The notes: generated by a model not told the origin, from the letters alone. A DNA stretch of 64,000 bases from Kocuria rosea subsp. polaris (GCF_001483755.1 NZ_LQBK01000038.1:47145-111144), one strand, 5' to 3'; counted from the first letter of the stretch, positions 1 through 8,583 are shown. Program-made: numbers and translations.

Positions 1-48
1 CTGTCCGGGGCGAACCGGTGTCCGTCCGGGCGGTCGGGGCCGGGGCGG

Positions 49-921
49 TCAGCCCGCGGCGGTGAGCTCCTCGTCCGTGGCGTCGTCGAGCTCGAGCTCC
101 GCGGCCCCCATGTTCTCCTCGAGGTGCTCGAGGGAGGCGGTGCCGGGGATGGGCATCATCACCGGCGAGCGCCGGAGCAGCCAGGCGAGGGCGACCTGGG
201 CGGTGCTGGCGCCGAGCCGCTGGGCGGCCCGGTCGACGGGCCCGCCCGGGCGGGCCAGTTCCCCGGCGGAGATCGGGGCCCAGGGGATGAAGCCGATGCC
301 GTGCTCCGTGGCGTGGTCCAGGACGTCCTGGGAGGTGCGGTCGGTGAGGTTGTAGCGGTTCTGCACGGTGGAGACGGTGAAGTGCCGTCCGGCGCTCCGG
401 AGCTGCTCCACGGTGACCTCGGACAGGCCCAGGGCCCTGACCTTGCCCTCCTGCTGGAGCTCCCGCAGGACGCCGAACTGCTCCTCGGCCGGGACGGCCG
501 GGTCCACGCGGTGCAGCTGGAGCAGGTCGAGGGCGTCCGCCTTCAGCTTGCGCAGGCTCAGCTCGGTCTGCTGGCGGAGGTACTCGGGCCGCCCGAGCGG
601 GGTCCACTGCCCGGGTCCGGTGCGGGCGAAGCCCACCTTGGTGGCGATGCGCACGCCCGGGGGGTAGGGGTGGAGGGCCTCGGCGATGATCTGCTCGCTG
701 ACGTCGGGGCCGTAGGCGTCGGCGGTGTCGATGAAGTCGACGCCGAGCTCCACGGCCCGGCGCACCAGGCGCACGGCGTTCGCGCGGTCGGCGGGCTCCC
801 CCCACACGCCCTCCCCGACGATGCGCATGGCACCGAAGCCGAGCCGGTGGACGGTCCCGAGGTCCCGGAGCTCGATGGTGCGGGGCACGGTGCGGGCGGT
901 GGTCCGGGTGTTTTCCGTCAT
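49..921 (-). CDS. Aldo/keto reductase family oxidoreductase
   Basis: A 290-residue protein with the AKR (beta/alpha)8-barrel signatures. The region [10 protein letters not shown] supplies the catalytic Asp and Tyr, IATKVGF carries the catalytic Lys, and LLQLHRVDP carries the His. Near the C terminus are the NADPH-binding type motifs [16 protein letters not shown]. It would reduce aldehydes or ketones with NADPH in the cytosol; the substrate cannot be told. I chose the ATG at 921 because the protein aligns from there, although the frame stays open much further upstream as is usual in this GC-rich DNA. It is divergent from the SDR gene at 1018, with a 96-bp intergenic region. Confidence 0.93.
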   Translation of the reverse strand: MTENTRTTARTVPRTIELRDLGTVHRLGFGAMRIVGEGVWGEPADRANAVRLVRRAVELGVDFIDTADAYGPDVSEQIIAEALHPYPPGVRIATKVGFARTGPGQWTPLGRPEYLRQQTELSLRKLKADALDLLQLHRVDPAVPAEEQFGVLRELQQEGKVRALGLSEVTVEQLRSAGRHFTVSTVQNRYNLTDRTSQDVLDHATEHGIGFIPWAPISAGELARPGGPVDRAAQRLGASTAQVALAWLLRRSPVMMPIPGTASLEHLEENMGAAELELDDATDEELTAAG

Positions 922-978
922 GCGACCCGCAACGAGTCCGCCCGCGGGCTTATTCCGCCCGGCGGCCCGGGGTGCCGA

Positions 979-984
979 TAGGCT
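979..984 (+). promoter_or_regulatory. Probable -10 box of the SDR gene
   Basis: TAGGCT lies about 33 bases before the GTG start at 1018 and matches the TAnnnT consensus of the actinobacterial housekeeping sigma factor. A strong AGGAGG ribosome-binding site follows just before the GTG. Confidence 0.45.
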
Positions 985-1017
985 GACCGGGATTCCGGCA
1001 CGACCCAGGAGGTCTCC

Positions 1018-1908
1018 GTGGACCAGGACACCGGCGAGCACGACGGCGAGCGCGGCGAGCAGCGCTCCGGGCGGCGCACCGTGGTGATCACCGGGGCCAG
1101 CGACGGCATCGGTGCCGCCGCCGCCGGCGAGCTGACGCGGCGGGGGCACGACGTCGTCGTGGTCGGCCGCTCGGAGGAGAAGACCGCGGCGGTGGCCGGT
1201 CCGCTCGGGACCCGCCGCTTCACCGCCGACTTCGCGCGGCTCGACGACGTGCGCCGGCTGGCCCGGGAGCTGCAGGAGTCCGTCCCGCGGATCGACGTGC
1301 TGGTCAACAACGCCGGGGGGATCTTCGACCGCCGCGAGCTGACGCCCGACGGGCACGAGCGGACGTGGCAGGTCAACCACCTGGGGCCCTACCTGCTCAC
1401 CCGGCTGCTGCTGGACGGCCTCCTGGCGCACGGCGCGGCGGTGGTCAGCACCTCCAGCGTCGCGGCCCGGATCGGCCGGCTCTCGCCGGAGACCCTCGTG
1501 GACGGCCGGCGCTGGAGCCCGCAGCGGGCCTACGCGGACACCAAGCTCGCCAACCTCCTCTTCACCCGCGGACTCGACGGCCGGTACGGGGAGCAGGGGC
1601 TGGCCGCCGCGGCCTTCCACCCCGGCGGCGTGGCGACGAACTTCGCCTCGGGCACGAGCACCGCCCTGCGGTTCCTGTACCGCACCCGACCGGGCCGCCG
1701 GCTCATGCGGACCCCCGAGCAGGGCGCGGAGACCCTCGTCTGGCTGGCCGACGGCACCGCCGGTCGGGACTGGCGCTCCAGGGGCTACTACGAGAACAGG
1801 AGACCGGCCCGTGTCCCGTCCCGGGCGGCCGACGACGCGCTCGCGGACGCCCTGTGGCAGCGCAGCGCCGAGCTCGTGGGGCTCACCCCGGGGCGTCCGG
1901 CCGGCTGA
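1018..1908 (+). CDS. Short-chain dehydrogenase/reductase (SDR)
   Basis: A 296-residue SDR. The nucleotide-binding motif TGASDGIG follows a charged N-terminal tail of about 24 residues. NNAGG and the catalytic YADTK (YxxxK) come later, with a Ser-rich strand (STSSVA) supplying the catalytic Ser. The family reduces or oxidises alcohols and ketones with NAD(P); the substrate is unknown. The GTG start is supported by CCAGGAGG directly upstream. The 3' end overlaps the convergent kinase-like gene by 26 bp. Confidence 0.92.
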   Translation: MDQDTGEHDGERGEQRSGRRTVVITGASDGIGAAAAGELTRRGHDVVVVGRSEEKTAAVAGPLGTRRFTADFARLDDVRRLARELQESVPRIDVLVNNAGGIFDRRELTPDGHERTWQVNHLGPYLLTRLLLDGLLAHGAAVVSTSSVAARIGRLSPETLVDGRRWSPQRAYADTKLANLLFTRGLDGRYGEQGLAAAAFHPGGVATNFASGTSTALRFLYRTRPGRRLMRTPEQGAETLVWLADGTAGRDWRSRGYYENRRPARVPSRAADDALADALWQRSAELVGLTPGRPAG

Positions 1909-2494
1909 GCACCAGGGCGTCGACCTTCGCCCAGAGCTGCTCGACCGTCCCGTCGTTGACGAGGGTCGCGGTGATCCAGCGCGGGTCGATGCCGGCCTCC
2001 GACGGGTGCGGGTCCTCATCGGCGGCCGCCCCGGGGCGCACCACGTGCACCACCCGGCCGCCCTCGGCCGTGATGGCGGCGGCCTCGACGTCGAAGCGCA
2101 CGTCCGTGAACACGACCGGCCCGGCCAGCCGCCGGGCCGTCTCCAGGCCGCGGTCCGCCCAGACCGTCTCCCCGAAGACGGCCTTGCCGGCCTCGTTGCC
2201 GACCTTCTGCAGCAGCGTCCGGATCTCCCGGTGCACCGGGTCCCGCGCCTCGTCCTTGAGCAGACCCCAGTCCCCGCCCGCCTCCGCCAGCACGGTGCCG
2301 AGCCGCAGCGGCCTGCCGTCCCGGACGCCCACGAGGGGGTCGAGCTCGGCGAGGAACAGCCGCAGCGGGTCGGCGAAGGCCACCCGGGCGTAGCCGTGGG
2401 CGGCCACGAGGCGGTCACCGCACGTGTCCTTGCCCGACTGCTTGCGCCCGTGCAGCCCGATCAGCCGCGGACGGGGGTCCGGTCCCTGCGCCAT
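1883..2494 (-). CDS. Deoxynucleoside monophosphate kinase-like P-loop protein
   Basis: A 203-residue protein with a Walker A motif near residue 15 (GRKQSGKDT), then AFADPLR, a pattern typical of phage-type deoxynucleotide monophosphate kinases and dephospho-CoA-kinase-like folds. Later [15 protein letters not shown] and VVHVVRPG resemble the Walker B and core strands. The likely role is phosphorylation of a (deoxy)nucleoside monophosphate. The ATG at 2494 gives a natural N terminus just before the P-loop strand; the open frame upstream of it is not protein-like. It is convergent with, and overlaps by 26 bp, the SDR gene. Confidence 0.8.
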   Translation of the reverse strand: MAQGPDPRPRLIGLHGRKQSGKDTCGDRLVAAHGYARVAFADPLRLFLAELDPLVGVRDGRPLRLGTVLAEAGGDWGLLKDEARDPVHREIRTLLQKVGNEAGKAVFGETVWADRGLETARRLAGPVVFTDVRFDVEAAAITAEGGRVVHVVRPGAAADEDPHPSEAGIDPRWITATLVNDGTVEQLWAKVDALVLSRPDAPG

Positions 2495-2723
2495 GACGGG
2501 CCTCCTCCGCTCGTGCTCGCTAGCGCTCCAGCGTACGGACGGAGGGGCGGGCGCGCACCGGTGCCGCGTGCGCCGGCTCCCTCGTGCCCCCGGCGCCCCG
2601 GAGGTCCGCGCAGGAACTGGCCGAAAGGCCATGTGCGATCGAGAACGCCCTCGATAGAGTGAGCCCGGGCCGGGCACCCCCCGCCGGGCCCGGGCACCCA
2701 CCCATTCCCCGGAAGGAACTGTC

Positions 2724-2828
2724 ATGATCAGACTGGTCGGCGAGTTCGACGCGTTCTTCAACCCCAACTTCACGGCCATCCTCGGCATGTTCTTCGACCT
2801 GGTCCGCGCGGTGCTGCTCGGCGGCTGA
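2724..2828 (+). CDS. 34-residue hydrophobic peptide
   Basis: A very small gene encoding 34 residues rich in Phe, Leu and Val with an amphipathic pattern (for example ILGMFFDLVRAVLLGG at the end). Three things support it: a GGAAGGA Shine-Dalgarno 6-7 bases before the ATG, a hydrophobic helix of membrane-spanning length, and a perfect 14-bp terminator hairpin starting 20 bp after the stop. It has no signal peptidase site. The size and character recall tiny surface-active or membrane peptides of Gram-positives (phenol-soluble-modulin-like or corynebacterial PorA/PorH-like), but that comparison is only by character. Function unknown. Confidence 0.6.
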   Translation: MIRLVGEFDAFFNPNFTAILGMFFDLVRAVLLGG

Positions 2829-2848
2829 GCCGCGGTCCACCACGCCCC

Positions 2849-2883
2849 GTCGGCGCCGCCGGACCTGCTCCGGCGGCGCCGAC
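2849..2883 (+). terminator. Factor-independent terminator hairpin after the 34-residue peptide gene
   Basis: A perfect 14-bp stem (2849-2862 with 2870-2883) around a 7-base loop, almost all G/C. There is no U-tract, which is common for actinobacterial terminators. Its position 20 bp after the stop at 2828 marks the peptide gene as a monocistronic unit. Confidence 0.75.
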
Positions 2884-3009
2884 GTCGTCCCGGGCCGGGC
2901 GGCGACGTCGACCCGCGCCCTCGGCCGGGGCCGCGGCGGGCCGGGCGACGACGGCGGTGCGACCGCCGGCCCGCGCCGTGGGGCGGGCCCGGGAGTTCCC
3001 CGGGGTCTG

Positions 3010-3086
3010 CGCCGACTGCTACGTTCTGCGCATCAGGCACCCGGCGGAGCGGCCGCCACCGGTGCCCCGGCCCCGAGGAGGCTCTG
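3010..3086 (+). promoter_or_regulatory. Promoter and 5' leader, copy A of a shared leader
   Basis: CTGCTACGTT (3016-3025) is a plausible -10 region and is followed by CATCAGGCACCCGGCG. The same order (GCTACGnT, then CAGGCACCsGGCG, then a CGAGGAG Shine-Dalgarno) occurs upstream of the genes at 10469 and 21923. This copy is the most diverged of the three. It ends with CCGAGGAGGCTCTG before the GTG at 3087. Confidence 0.5.
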
Positions 3087-3584
3087 GTGAGCCAGCACCA
3101 CCACGTCGGCGGCGCCACCGGCATCGGCACCCGAGCCGTCGTCGTCCGCGGCGACCCGACCCTGCGCACCGAGCGGCGCACCGTCGTCGACGAGACCGAC
3201 CGGACCGTCACGGTCGACGACGGCACCCGCTTCGCCAAGGCGACGGGTCTCGAACGACGTGCCCCGGAGCCCGGCCCCGGTGAGCACGGGAGCGCGCCCG
3301 CCCCGACCCGCCTCGTCACCGAGGGACACCCCGAGTTCGAGCGGCTGTGGGCGGACGCGGGGCTCAGCGCCTTCACCGACTCCGACCACGCCGCCTACGT
3401 CGAGGGGCTGATCGCGTCCAACCGGCTGGCCCGGCGCGGCGACGTGCACGCCCACTACGACGTGGCCGCCATCATCGACGAGCTCGCCGCCCTGCACCCC
3501 GACCTCGAGGCCATCCCCGAGGACCTGTTCTGGGCGGTCGTCGACCGGCACGGCCGCGAGGAGGACCGGGACACCACCCCGTGA
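3087..3584 (+). CDS. Hypothetical protein, paralogue of the 257-residue protein at 10469
   Basis: 165 residues, soluble and acidic, with no family I recognise. The N-terminal part (GTRAVVVRGDP, then TVTVDDGTRF) and the C-terminal part (YDVAAIIDELAALHPDLEAI, then FWAVVDRHGR) match the protein at 10469 (GARAVVVPARTG, SFTLDDGQVY, YDVGAILTALERIDPGYQ, FWAVVEHHRR), so the two are paralogues. The order is rearranged: the second protein carries an extra copy of the IP-E/D-x-FWAVV segment and a CxxC insert. The GTG start has an AGGAGG site 7 bases upstream. Confidence 0.75.
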   Translation: MSQHHHVGGATGIGTRAVVVRGDPTLRTERRTVVDETDRTVTVDDGTRFAKATGLERRAPEPGPGEHGSAPAPTRLVTEGHPEFERLWADAGLSAFTDSDHAAYVEGLIASNRLARRGDVHAHYDVAAIIDELAALHPDLEAIPEDLFWAVVDRHGREEDRDTTP

Positions 3585-3611
3585 CACCGTCGCCGGGACC
3601 TCCCGCCCGGC

Positions 3612-4202
3612 TCAGCGCAGGCGCCCGCCGGAGCGGCGGAGGTAGCAGCCCGCGCACATCGACTCGTAGGACACCGCGACGCCGTCGATGGCCACCTGGT
3701 CGCCCTCGAAGACGGGCTCCCCGTCCACGGTCCGGGCGTTGAACATCGCCTTGGACCCGCAGCGGCAGATCGTGCGCAGCTCCTCGACGGTGTGGGCCAC
3801 GGCCAGCAGGCGGGCCGCGCCGGGGAACGCCTCCGTGCGGAAGTCCGTGCGCAGCCCGTAGGCGAGCACCGGCACGCCGTCCAGCACCGCGATGCGCAGC
3901 AGGTCGTCGACCTGCGCCGGGGTGAGGAACTGCGCCTCGTCGACCAGCAGGCAGTGCACCTGCCCGAACTGCTGCACGGTGGCCCGGAAGCGCCCGCGCA
4001 CGGCGTCGTCCGGAGCCAGGAGCAGGTCGACCCGCCGCGACTCCCCCAGCCGAGAGACCACGGTGTCCGCGCCCTTCGAGTCGACCGCCGGCTTGGCGAC
4101 GAGGACCTTCTGGTCCCGCTCCTCGTAGTTGTGCGCGGCCTGGATCAGCACCGTGGACTTCCCGGAGTTCATGGCCCCGTGACGGAAGTAGAGCTTCGCC
4201 AT
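3612..4202 (-). CDS. tdk: Thymidine kinase (type II)
   Basis: A 196-residue protein of the usual size for bacterial TK1-like thymidine kinase, which phosphorylates thymidine to dTMP in salvage. Walker A is GAMNSGKST at residues 9-17, and the DEAQFL motif is the Walker B/catalytic Glu region. Four Cys for the structural zinc lie in CRCGSKAMFNAR and the C-terminal CAGCYLRR. The ATG at 4202 is at the expected position. Monocistronic by appearance. Confidence 0.96.
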   Translation of the reverse strand: MAKLYFRHGAMNSGKSTVLIQAAHNYEERDQKVLVAKPAVDSKGADTVVSRLGESRRVDLLLAPDDAVRGRFRATVQQFGQVHCLLVDEAQFLTPAQVDDLLRIAVLDGVPVLAYGLRTDFRTEAFPGAARLLAVAHTVEELRTICRCGSKAMFNARTVDGEPVFEGDQVAIDGVAVSYESMCAGCYLRRSGGRLR

Positions 4203-4368
4203 CAGCGTGCTCCGGCGGGACGGGAGGCGGGGGTGGTCATGCGGGTGCTCCTGGGGTCGTGCCGGGTGTTCGGTGGGCGGCGGGCAGCGCCGTGCGTGCC
4301 GGTGAACACCCTACGTCGGCCCCGCGCGGTGGCCGGCACCGCCGGGGGATCCCGCTAGCCTGGAGCCC

Positions 4369-5100
4369 ATGGGCTGGCACATCGGCACCTCCGGGTGGAG
4401 CTACGACCACTGGGAGCACGTCCTCTACCCCCCGGGCACTCCCCCGGCGAAGCGCCTGGAGCTCTACACCCGGGCCTTCGCCACCGTGGAGCTCAACGCG
4501 AGCTTCTACCGGTGGCCGCGCAGCGCCACCTTCGCCGGCTGGAACCGGCGGCTGCCGGAGGGCTTCCGGATGACGGTCAAGGCTCCCCGCGGACTGACGC
4601 ACGCGAAGAAGCTCTACGCGCCCGAGACCTGGAGCCGGCGGATCTCGGAGTCCTGGCACGAGCTGCGGGACCGGCGCGGGGTGCTGCTCGTCCAGCTCCC
4701 GCCGGCGCAGGCCCGCGACGACGCGCGGCTCGACTGGTTCCTGGCCGGTCTGCCCGGCTGGCTCCCGGTCGCGGTCGAGTTCCGCCACGACAGCTGGGTG
4801 CACCCGGAGGTGTTCGAGCTCCTCCGGCGCCACGGGGCGGCCTACTGCGTGCTCAGCGGGGCCGGGCTGCCCTGCGTCCTGGAGGCCACGGCCCCGTTCG
4901 TCTACGTCCGCTTCCACGGCCCGGACCACCACCACCTCTACGCGGGCTCCTACTCGGACGAGGACCTGGCGTGGTGGGCGGAGCGGATCCGGGAGTGGGA
5001 CCGCGACGGCCGCGAGGTGTACGCGTACTTCAACAACGACGGCGACGGCCACGCCGTGCGCAACGCCCTGACGCTGCGCGGGCTGCTCGACGGCGGCTGA
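4369..5100 (+). CDS. DUF72 (YecE-like) family protein
   Basis: A 243-residue protein with all DUF72 landmarks: IGTSGWSYDHW at the start, VELNASFYRWP, FRMTVKAPRGLTHAKKL, VAVEFRHDSWV and YVRFHG, ending in YAYFNNDGDGHAVRNA. The fold is a TIM barrel; the biochemical role is not established. The start ATG follows a CTAGCCT -10-like box by about 10 bases, so the message may be nearly leaderless. Confidence 0.9.
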   Translation: MGWHIGTSGWSYDHWEHVLYPPGTPPAKRLELYTRAFATVELNASFYRWPRSATFAGWNRRLPEGFRMTVKAPRGLTHAKKLYAPETWSRRISESWHELRDRRGVLLVQLPPAQARDDARLDWFLAGLPGWLPVAVEFRHDSWVHPEVFELLRRHGAAYCVLSGAGLPCVLEATAPFVYVRFHGPDHHHLYAGSYSDEDLAWWAERIREWDRDGREVYAYFNNDGDGHAVRNALTLRGLLDGG

Positions 5101-5157
5101 GGAGCGGTCCGTGCCGGGTGCCCGGGCCGGAGCGCCCCGGCACGCACCGGCCGGGCA

Positions 5158-5163
5158 TAGGAT
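5158..5163 (+). promoter_or_regulatory. Probable -10 box of the 67-residue protein gene
   Basis: TAGGAT followed by CGGGCCA, the same 13-base string as at 11307-11319 upstream of the lipoprotein gene. It lies 36 bases before the ATG at 5199. Confidence 0.5.
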
Positions 5164-5198
5164 CGGGCCATCACCGTCGAGCAGGACAGGAGCCGGAG

Positions 5199-5402
5199 AT
5201 GGACCGCTACCAGGAGCCCGCGGACCGCAACGAGGCCTACGCGGAGACGAGCCAGGAGAGGCTGGGCGTCCGCGACGAGGACTGGCTGACCGCCACCACG
5301 GACGAGAACAACAGGCGCGAGGGTGCCCGGCCCCAGGATGCGGGGGACGACGTCGTGCCCCCGGAGGACCCGGAGGACGGTCGCCCCGAGGACGACCGGT
5401 AG
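5199..5402 (+). CDS. Small hydrophilic acidic protein
   Basis: A 67-residue, highly charged protein (Asp/Glu-rich C terminus ending PEDPEDGRPEDDR) with no hydrophobic segment, probably intrinsically disordered. A GGAGCCGGAG Shine-Dalgarno and a good -10 box precede the ATG. It has no recognisable domain. A structured repeat/terminator element follows 33 bp after the stop. Confidence 0.65.
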   Translation: MDRYQEPADRNEAYAETSQERLGVRDEDWLTATTDENNRREGARPQDAGDDVVPPEDPEDGRPEDDR

Positions 5403-5435
5403 CCGCCGTCCCGGTTTGCACTGCCCCGGCGACGT

Positions 5436-5524
5436 CTTCCACCATGGAAGGCCTGCCTCCGGCACCGGGAGGCGGAACGTGTTGAAGGCCCGGACCCTGC
5501 GCTCAGCGGAGGGGCCGGGCCTTC
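5436..5524. repeat. Structured intergenic element, copy 1, ending in a bidirectional terminator
   Basis: Three consecutive hairpins: 5436-5441 with 5445-5450, 5455-5460 with 5468-5473, and 5484-5493 with 5515-5524. The last is extended by inner pairs (CCCT/AGGG, CGCT/AGCG) into a long, nearly continuous stem. The block around 5450-5492 recurs at 12575-12616 with most bases kept. The last stem lies between convergent genes and can terminate both the 67-residue gene and the DinB-like gene. The plus strand could also encode a 13-residue peptide (ATG at 5444), which I regard as weak. Confidence 0.5.
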
Positions 5525-5555
5525 GCAGTGCTCGGGGCGGCTCGGGACCCGCCGG

Positions 5556-6119
5556 TCATCGGGTGTGCACGTACAGATCGCGCAGCAGGGCGATCTCCGC
5601 GCCGTGGTGGATCAGCTCGCGGTTGACGTGCAGGACCAGCGCGAGCATCGGCAGGTCCGCGTAGGGGCCCTCCTGCGGTCCGCAGGGGAGGGCCAGGTCC
5701 GCCTCCGACAGCGCGTGCACCCCGGAGGTCCACCGGTCGAACTCCCGGTCGAGCCGGGCCAGCGCCTCGTGGGCGGTGCCGGCGTACGCCCAGGACTGGT
5801 AGGAGGCCTCCGGGCCGGCGAAGTGCCCGTGGCTGCGCACCGCGAGGACGCCGACCACGACGTGCGCCAGCCGCCAGGCGATGGTCGTGAACGGCGCGGG
5901 CACCGGTTCGGGATGGGCGAAGTCCAGCACGAGATCCCCGCCGCCCGTCTGCAGGGGCGTGCGCCGCTGCGTCCGTGGGTGGACCGTCCACGCGGTCCCG
6001 CCGGTGGGGTCGAAGAAGTACTCCTCGTCGGTGAGCCCGGCGAGACGGGGGCGCAGCTGGCCGGCCCAGTGCCGGTCGATCTGGTCGGCCGCGCAGGCGG
6101 CGACGTCGAGTTCGGTCAT
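5556..6119 (-). CDS. DinB-like family protein
   Basis: A 187-residue protein with the DinB/mycothiol-dependent four-helix-bundle pattern. It has His in WRLAHVVVGVLA near residue 83 and the C-terminal HVNRELIHHGAEIALLRDL, which supply the three-His metal site of the family. Actinobacterial members are often mycothiol-dependent transferases or isomerases, but the substrate is unknown here. The start ATG at 6119 has GAGAGGAATCGCC upstream. It is the second gene after the monooxygenase-like gene on the same strand, 34 bp away. Confidence 0.82.
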   Translation of the reverse strand: MTELDVAACAADQIDRHWAGQLRPRLAGLTDEEYFFDPTGGTAWTVHPRTQRRTPLQTGGGDLVLDFAHPEPVPAPFTTIAWRLAHVVVGVLAVRSHGHFAGPEASYQSWAYAGTAHEALARLDREFDRWTSGVHALSEADLALPCGPQEGPYADLPMLALVLHVNRELIHHGAEIALLRDLYVHTR

Positions 6120-6153
6120 GGCGATTCCTCTCCGTTCGGGGCGGCGCCCGCGG

Positions 6154-6453
6154 CTACGGCAGGTCGCTGTAGCCGACCTCGTACTCGGTCACGTCCAGGA
6201 CGCGCGAGCCCGAGGTGGCGGCGGCACGCTCCCGGATCCGTTCCACGGTCTGCCGGGTGGCGGCCAGGGCCGCTGCGTCCGCCCAGAAGGTGATCGAGAC
6301 GGACCGGCCGGTGGTCCGCTCCACCAGGCTCAGGGATCCTCGGTACCCGTGCAGCGCCTGGATGCCCGGAAGGACCTCGGAGCGCAGCGCGTCCAGGCCG
6401 GAGTCGTAGTCCTCCGGATAGGCACCCTCGTAGGTGCTGACCCGTGCGTACAT
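6154..6453 (-). CDS. Antibiotic biosynthesis monooxygenase (ABM)-like protein
   Basis: A 99-residue single ABM-fold (dimeric alpha/beta barrel) protein: YARVSTYEG on strand 1, LPGIQALHGYRGSLSLVERTTGRSVSITFWADAAAL as the core, and a C-terminal strand VLDVTEYEVGY. Such proteins act as small monooxygenases or haem-degrading enzymes, or have no known activity. The ATG at 6453 with a GGAGG site upstream gives the normal ABM length. Confidence 0.75.
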   Translation of the reverse strand: MYARVSTYEGAYPEDYDSGLDALRSEVLPGIQALHGYRGSLSLVERTTGRSVSITFWADAAALAATRQTVERIRERAAATSGSRVLDVTEYEVGYSDLP

Positions 6454-6570
6454 CGTCGGCCTCCTCCCGCCGGTGCGGACAGGATACGCACCGGGCGGGG
6501 CCGGGCACCACCGGTCCCCGGCACGGGCGGCGTGGGCACGCGCCGGCGCTCCCGGGCCCTGCACGTCGGC

Positions 6571-6951
6571 TCAGGTTCCGTCCGGTGTCCCGCGGGAGAC
6601 GCCGGGGGCGAAGACGGCCAGCAGCTCCCCGACCTCGTGGGCGGCCGTGGCCGGGTGGCGGAAGTGCCGGTGGACGTCGAGGGTGTAGTGGCTGCGCCGG
6701 CCCACCCTGTGCCGGGTGAGGTACCCGGCGTCCTCCAGGTCCTTGAGGATGGTCAGGGTGGCCCGCGTGGTGATGCCCACCTGGGCGGCGATCTCGCTCA
6801 CCCGCACGTCCTGGGACTGGGCCACGGCCAGCAGGACGTGGCCGTGGTTGGTGAGGAACGTCCACGGCGGGCGCCCCGCCACCGGCCCTCCGGATCCGTC
6901 CGGGGCGGGAGGCGGGCTCGCGGCCGCACCGGGGTGGGAGCTGGAGGGCAC
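6571..6951 (-). CDS. Winged-helix transcriptional regulator (MarR/ArsR-like)
   Basis: 126 residues. A disordered Pro/Ser-rich stretch of about 25 residues leads into a winged helix: VRVSEIAAQVGITTRATLTI is the HTH and LKDLEDAGYLTRHRVGRRSHYTLD is the wing. There are no Cys metal sites, so a metal sensor of the ArsR type is unlikely. The GTG start at 6951 follows GGGAAGGATCC. A 13-bp palindrome in its own leader suggests autoregulation. Confidence 0.8.
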   Translation of the reverse strand: MPSSSHPGAAASPPPAPDGSGGPVAGRPPWTFLTNHGHVLLAVAQSQDVRVSEIAAQVGITTRATLTILKDLEDAGYLTRHRVGRRSHYTLDVHRHFRHPATAAHEVGELLAVFAPGVSRGTPDGT

Positions 6952-6963
6952 GGTCGTGGATCC

Positions 6964-6987
6964 TTCCCGTCGGGAATGCCGATTCTA
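6964..6987 (-). promoter_or_regulatory. -10 box and palindromic operator of the winged-helix regulator
   Basis: On the minus strand the -10 TAGAAT (6987-6982) is followed by the perfect palindrome TTCCCGACGGGAA (6976-6964), which ends on the Shine-Dalgarno. A dimeric winged-helix protein bound there would block both transcription start and ribosome access. Confidence 0.5.
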
Positions 6988-7018
6988 CGACCCGGACGCC
7001 GGCGGGAGCCGATCCGGG

Positions 7019-7510
7019 TCAGAGCTCGGCCAGCCCGCGGGAGCGTGCCGGGCGGCGCACGGTGACCAGGGCCGCCGCGCCGGCCGCCACGAGCAGGACC
7101 TCGGCGCCGTGCCGGACCGTGGGCAGCGGCAGTCCCGCCGGGGTGACGACCACCGCGGCACCGGCCCGGCCGGCCGCATGGGCCAGGGCGATGGCCCGCC
7201 CCTGACGGGCACGGCGGAAGGCACAGGACCGGTGCCACACGACCTGGACCCGGGCGGGGACCCCGGCGGCGTCCAGGACCGGGCGAGTGCGGGCGGCGAC
7301 GGCCTCGGCCTCGCGCAGCGCCTCCCGGTGCACCCGGGCGGCGATGACGGCGTCGGCGCTGAAGGCCGAGCGCAGCATCGGCACCAGCAGCAGCAGCAGC
7401 GGGCGGCCCTGCTCGGCGGCGATCCTCGCGGCGCAGCGGGCCACCGTGACGGACTCGGGGCCGTCGGTGACCACCGCGGCCACGGGACGGCGGGGAGCAA
7501 GGGCGGTCAT
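7019..7510 (-). CDS. Universal-stress-protein-like protein
   Basis: 163 residues with a USP/Rossmann-like layout: a first strand VAAVVTDGPESVTVARCAARIA, then ARVQVVWHRS, then GRAGAAVVVTPAG. The canonical ATP-binding GxxGxxxxS(T/V)xxx motif is not visible, so it is probably a non-ATP-binding or degenerate member. The stop of terC (upstream, same strand) overlaps this ATG by 4 bases (ATGA), so the two are translationally coupled under the terC riboswitch. Confidence 0.55.
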   Translation of the reverse strand: MTALAPRRPVAAVVTDGPESVTVARCAARIAAEQGRPLLLLLVPMLRSAFSADAVIAARVHREALREAEAVAARTRPVLDAAGVPARVQVVWHRSCAFRRARQGRAIALAHAAGRAGAAVVVTPAGLPLPTVRHGAEVLLVAAGAAALVTVRRPARSRGLAEL

Positions 7511-8583
7511 CGGAGGTCTCCTTCGTGACGGCGGGCGGGCTCGGGGTCCTCCCGGTGCCCGGTGGCGGTTCCCGCGCGGCGGGCGGACCGGACCGGCTCC
7601 AGGGCGGCGTCCTCGGCCTCGGTGGCGACCCGGAACGGGGGCTCGGCCGGGGCCGGCAGCTCCCGGCGTCCCTGTCCCCGCGTGGCCCGCAGGCTGAGGA
7701 CGATCGAGACCGTGATGATCGTGGCGACCACGGCCAGGGAGACCGGCGTGGGGACGTAGAACAGGTCGATCTTCAGCAGCATCTTGGCCCCCACCCAGAT
7801 CAGGACCAGGGCCAGGCCGACCTTCAGGTACACGAAGCGGTGCATGAGGTCCGCCAGCAGGAAGTACATCGCCCGCAGTCCCAGGATCGCGAAGGCGTTG
7901 GCGGTGAAGACGAGGAACACCTCGTCGGTGACGGCGAAGATCGCCGGGATCGAGTCGACGGCGAAGACGACGTCGGTGGTCTCGATCAGCACGAGCACCG
8001 CGAGCAGCGGGGTGGCCAGCAGAACCCCGTCCTTCCGGACCAGCAGCCTCTGCCCGTGGTAGACGTCGGTCATCGGCACGAAGCGCCGGAAGCCGCGCAG
8101 CACCATCGAATGCTCGGGATCCAGGTGCTCGTTGCGCTGACGGATCATCCGGTACCCGGTGTAGAGCAGGAACGCGGCGAAGACGTAGAGGATCCAGGAG
8201 AAGTTCTGGATCAGCACCGCCCCGGCGGCGATGAACACCCCGCGGAACACCAGGGCGCCGAGCACGCCGAGGAACAGCACCCGGTGCTGGAACTCACGGG
8301 GAACGGCGAAGTAGCTGAAGACGATCGCCCAGACGAAGACGTTGTCCACCGCCAGGGACTTCTCGATGAGGTATCCGGAGAAGTACTGCTGGCCGTACTC
8401 CGCGCCCCACACCTGCCAGACGACGGCGCCGAAGGCCACGCCGAAGGCCACCCACACCCCCGACCACACGGCAGCCTCACGCACGCCGATGACATGAGCG
8501 CGGCGGTGGGCGAACAGGTCGACCGCGAGCATCACCACGATGAAGCCCAGCACCGCGGCCCAGATCCAGAACGGGACATCCAT
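7507..8583 (-). CDS. TerC/Alx family integral membrane protein, probable Mn2+ exporter
   Basis: 358 residues with about eight to nine membrane helices. The two TerC signature acidic helices are present: YLIEKSLAVDNVFVW near residue 75 and ETTDVVFAVDSIPAIFA near residue 195. The tail of about 45 residues is charged and cytoplasmic. Family members (Alx, MeeF/MeeY) export manganese and feed metal to exported enzymes. A likely yybP-ykoY (manganese) riboswitch directly upstream fits that role. Overlaps the USP-like gene by 4 bp. Confidence 0.93.
   Translation of the reverse strand: MDVPFWIWAAVLGFIVVMLAVDLFAHRRAHVIGVREAAVWSGVWVAFGVAFGAVVWQVWGAEYGQQYFSGYLIEKSLAVDNVFVWAIVFSYFAVPREFQHRVLFLGVLGALVFRGVFIAAGAVLIQNFSWILYVFAAFLLYTGYRMIRQRNEHLDPEHSMVLRGFRRFVPMTDVYHGQRLLVRKDGVLLATPLLAVLVLIETTDVVFAVDSIPAIFAVTDEVFLVFTANAFAILGLRAMYFLLADLMHRFVYLKVGLALVLIWVGAKMLLKIDLFYVPTPVSLAVVATIITVSIVLSLRATRGQGRRELPAPAEPPFRVATEAEDAALEPVRSARRAGTATGHREDPEPARRHEGDLR

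Noticed and set aside
5444..5485. A 13-residue peptide frame inside the structured repeat
   Set aside because: The start is not preceded by a ribosome site and copy 2 of the element does not conserve the start or stop.
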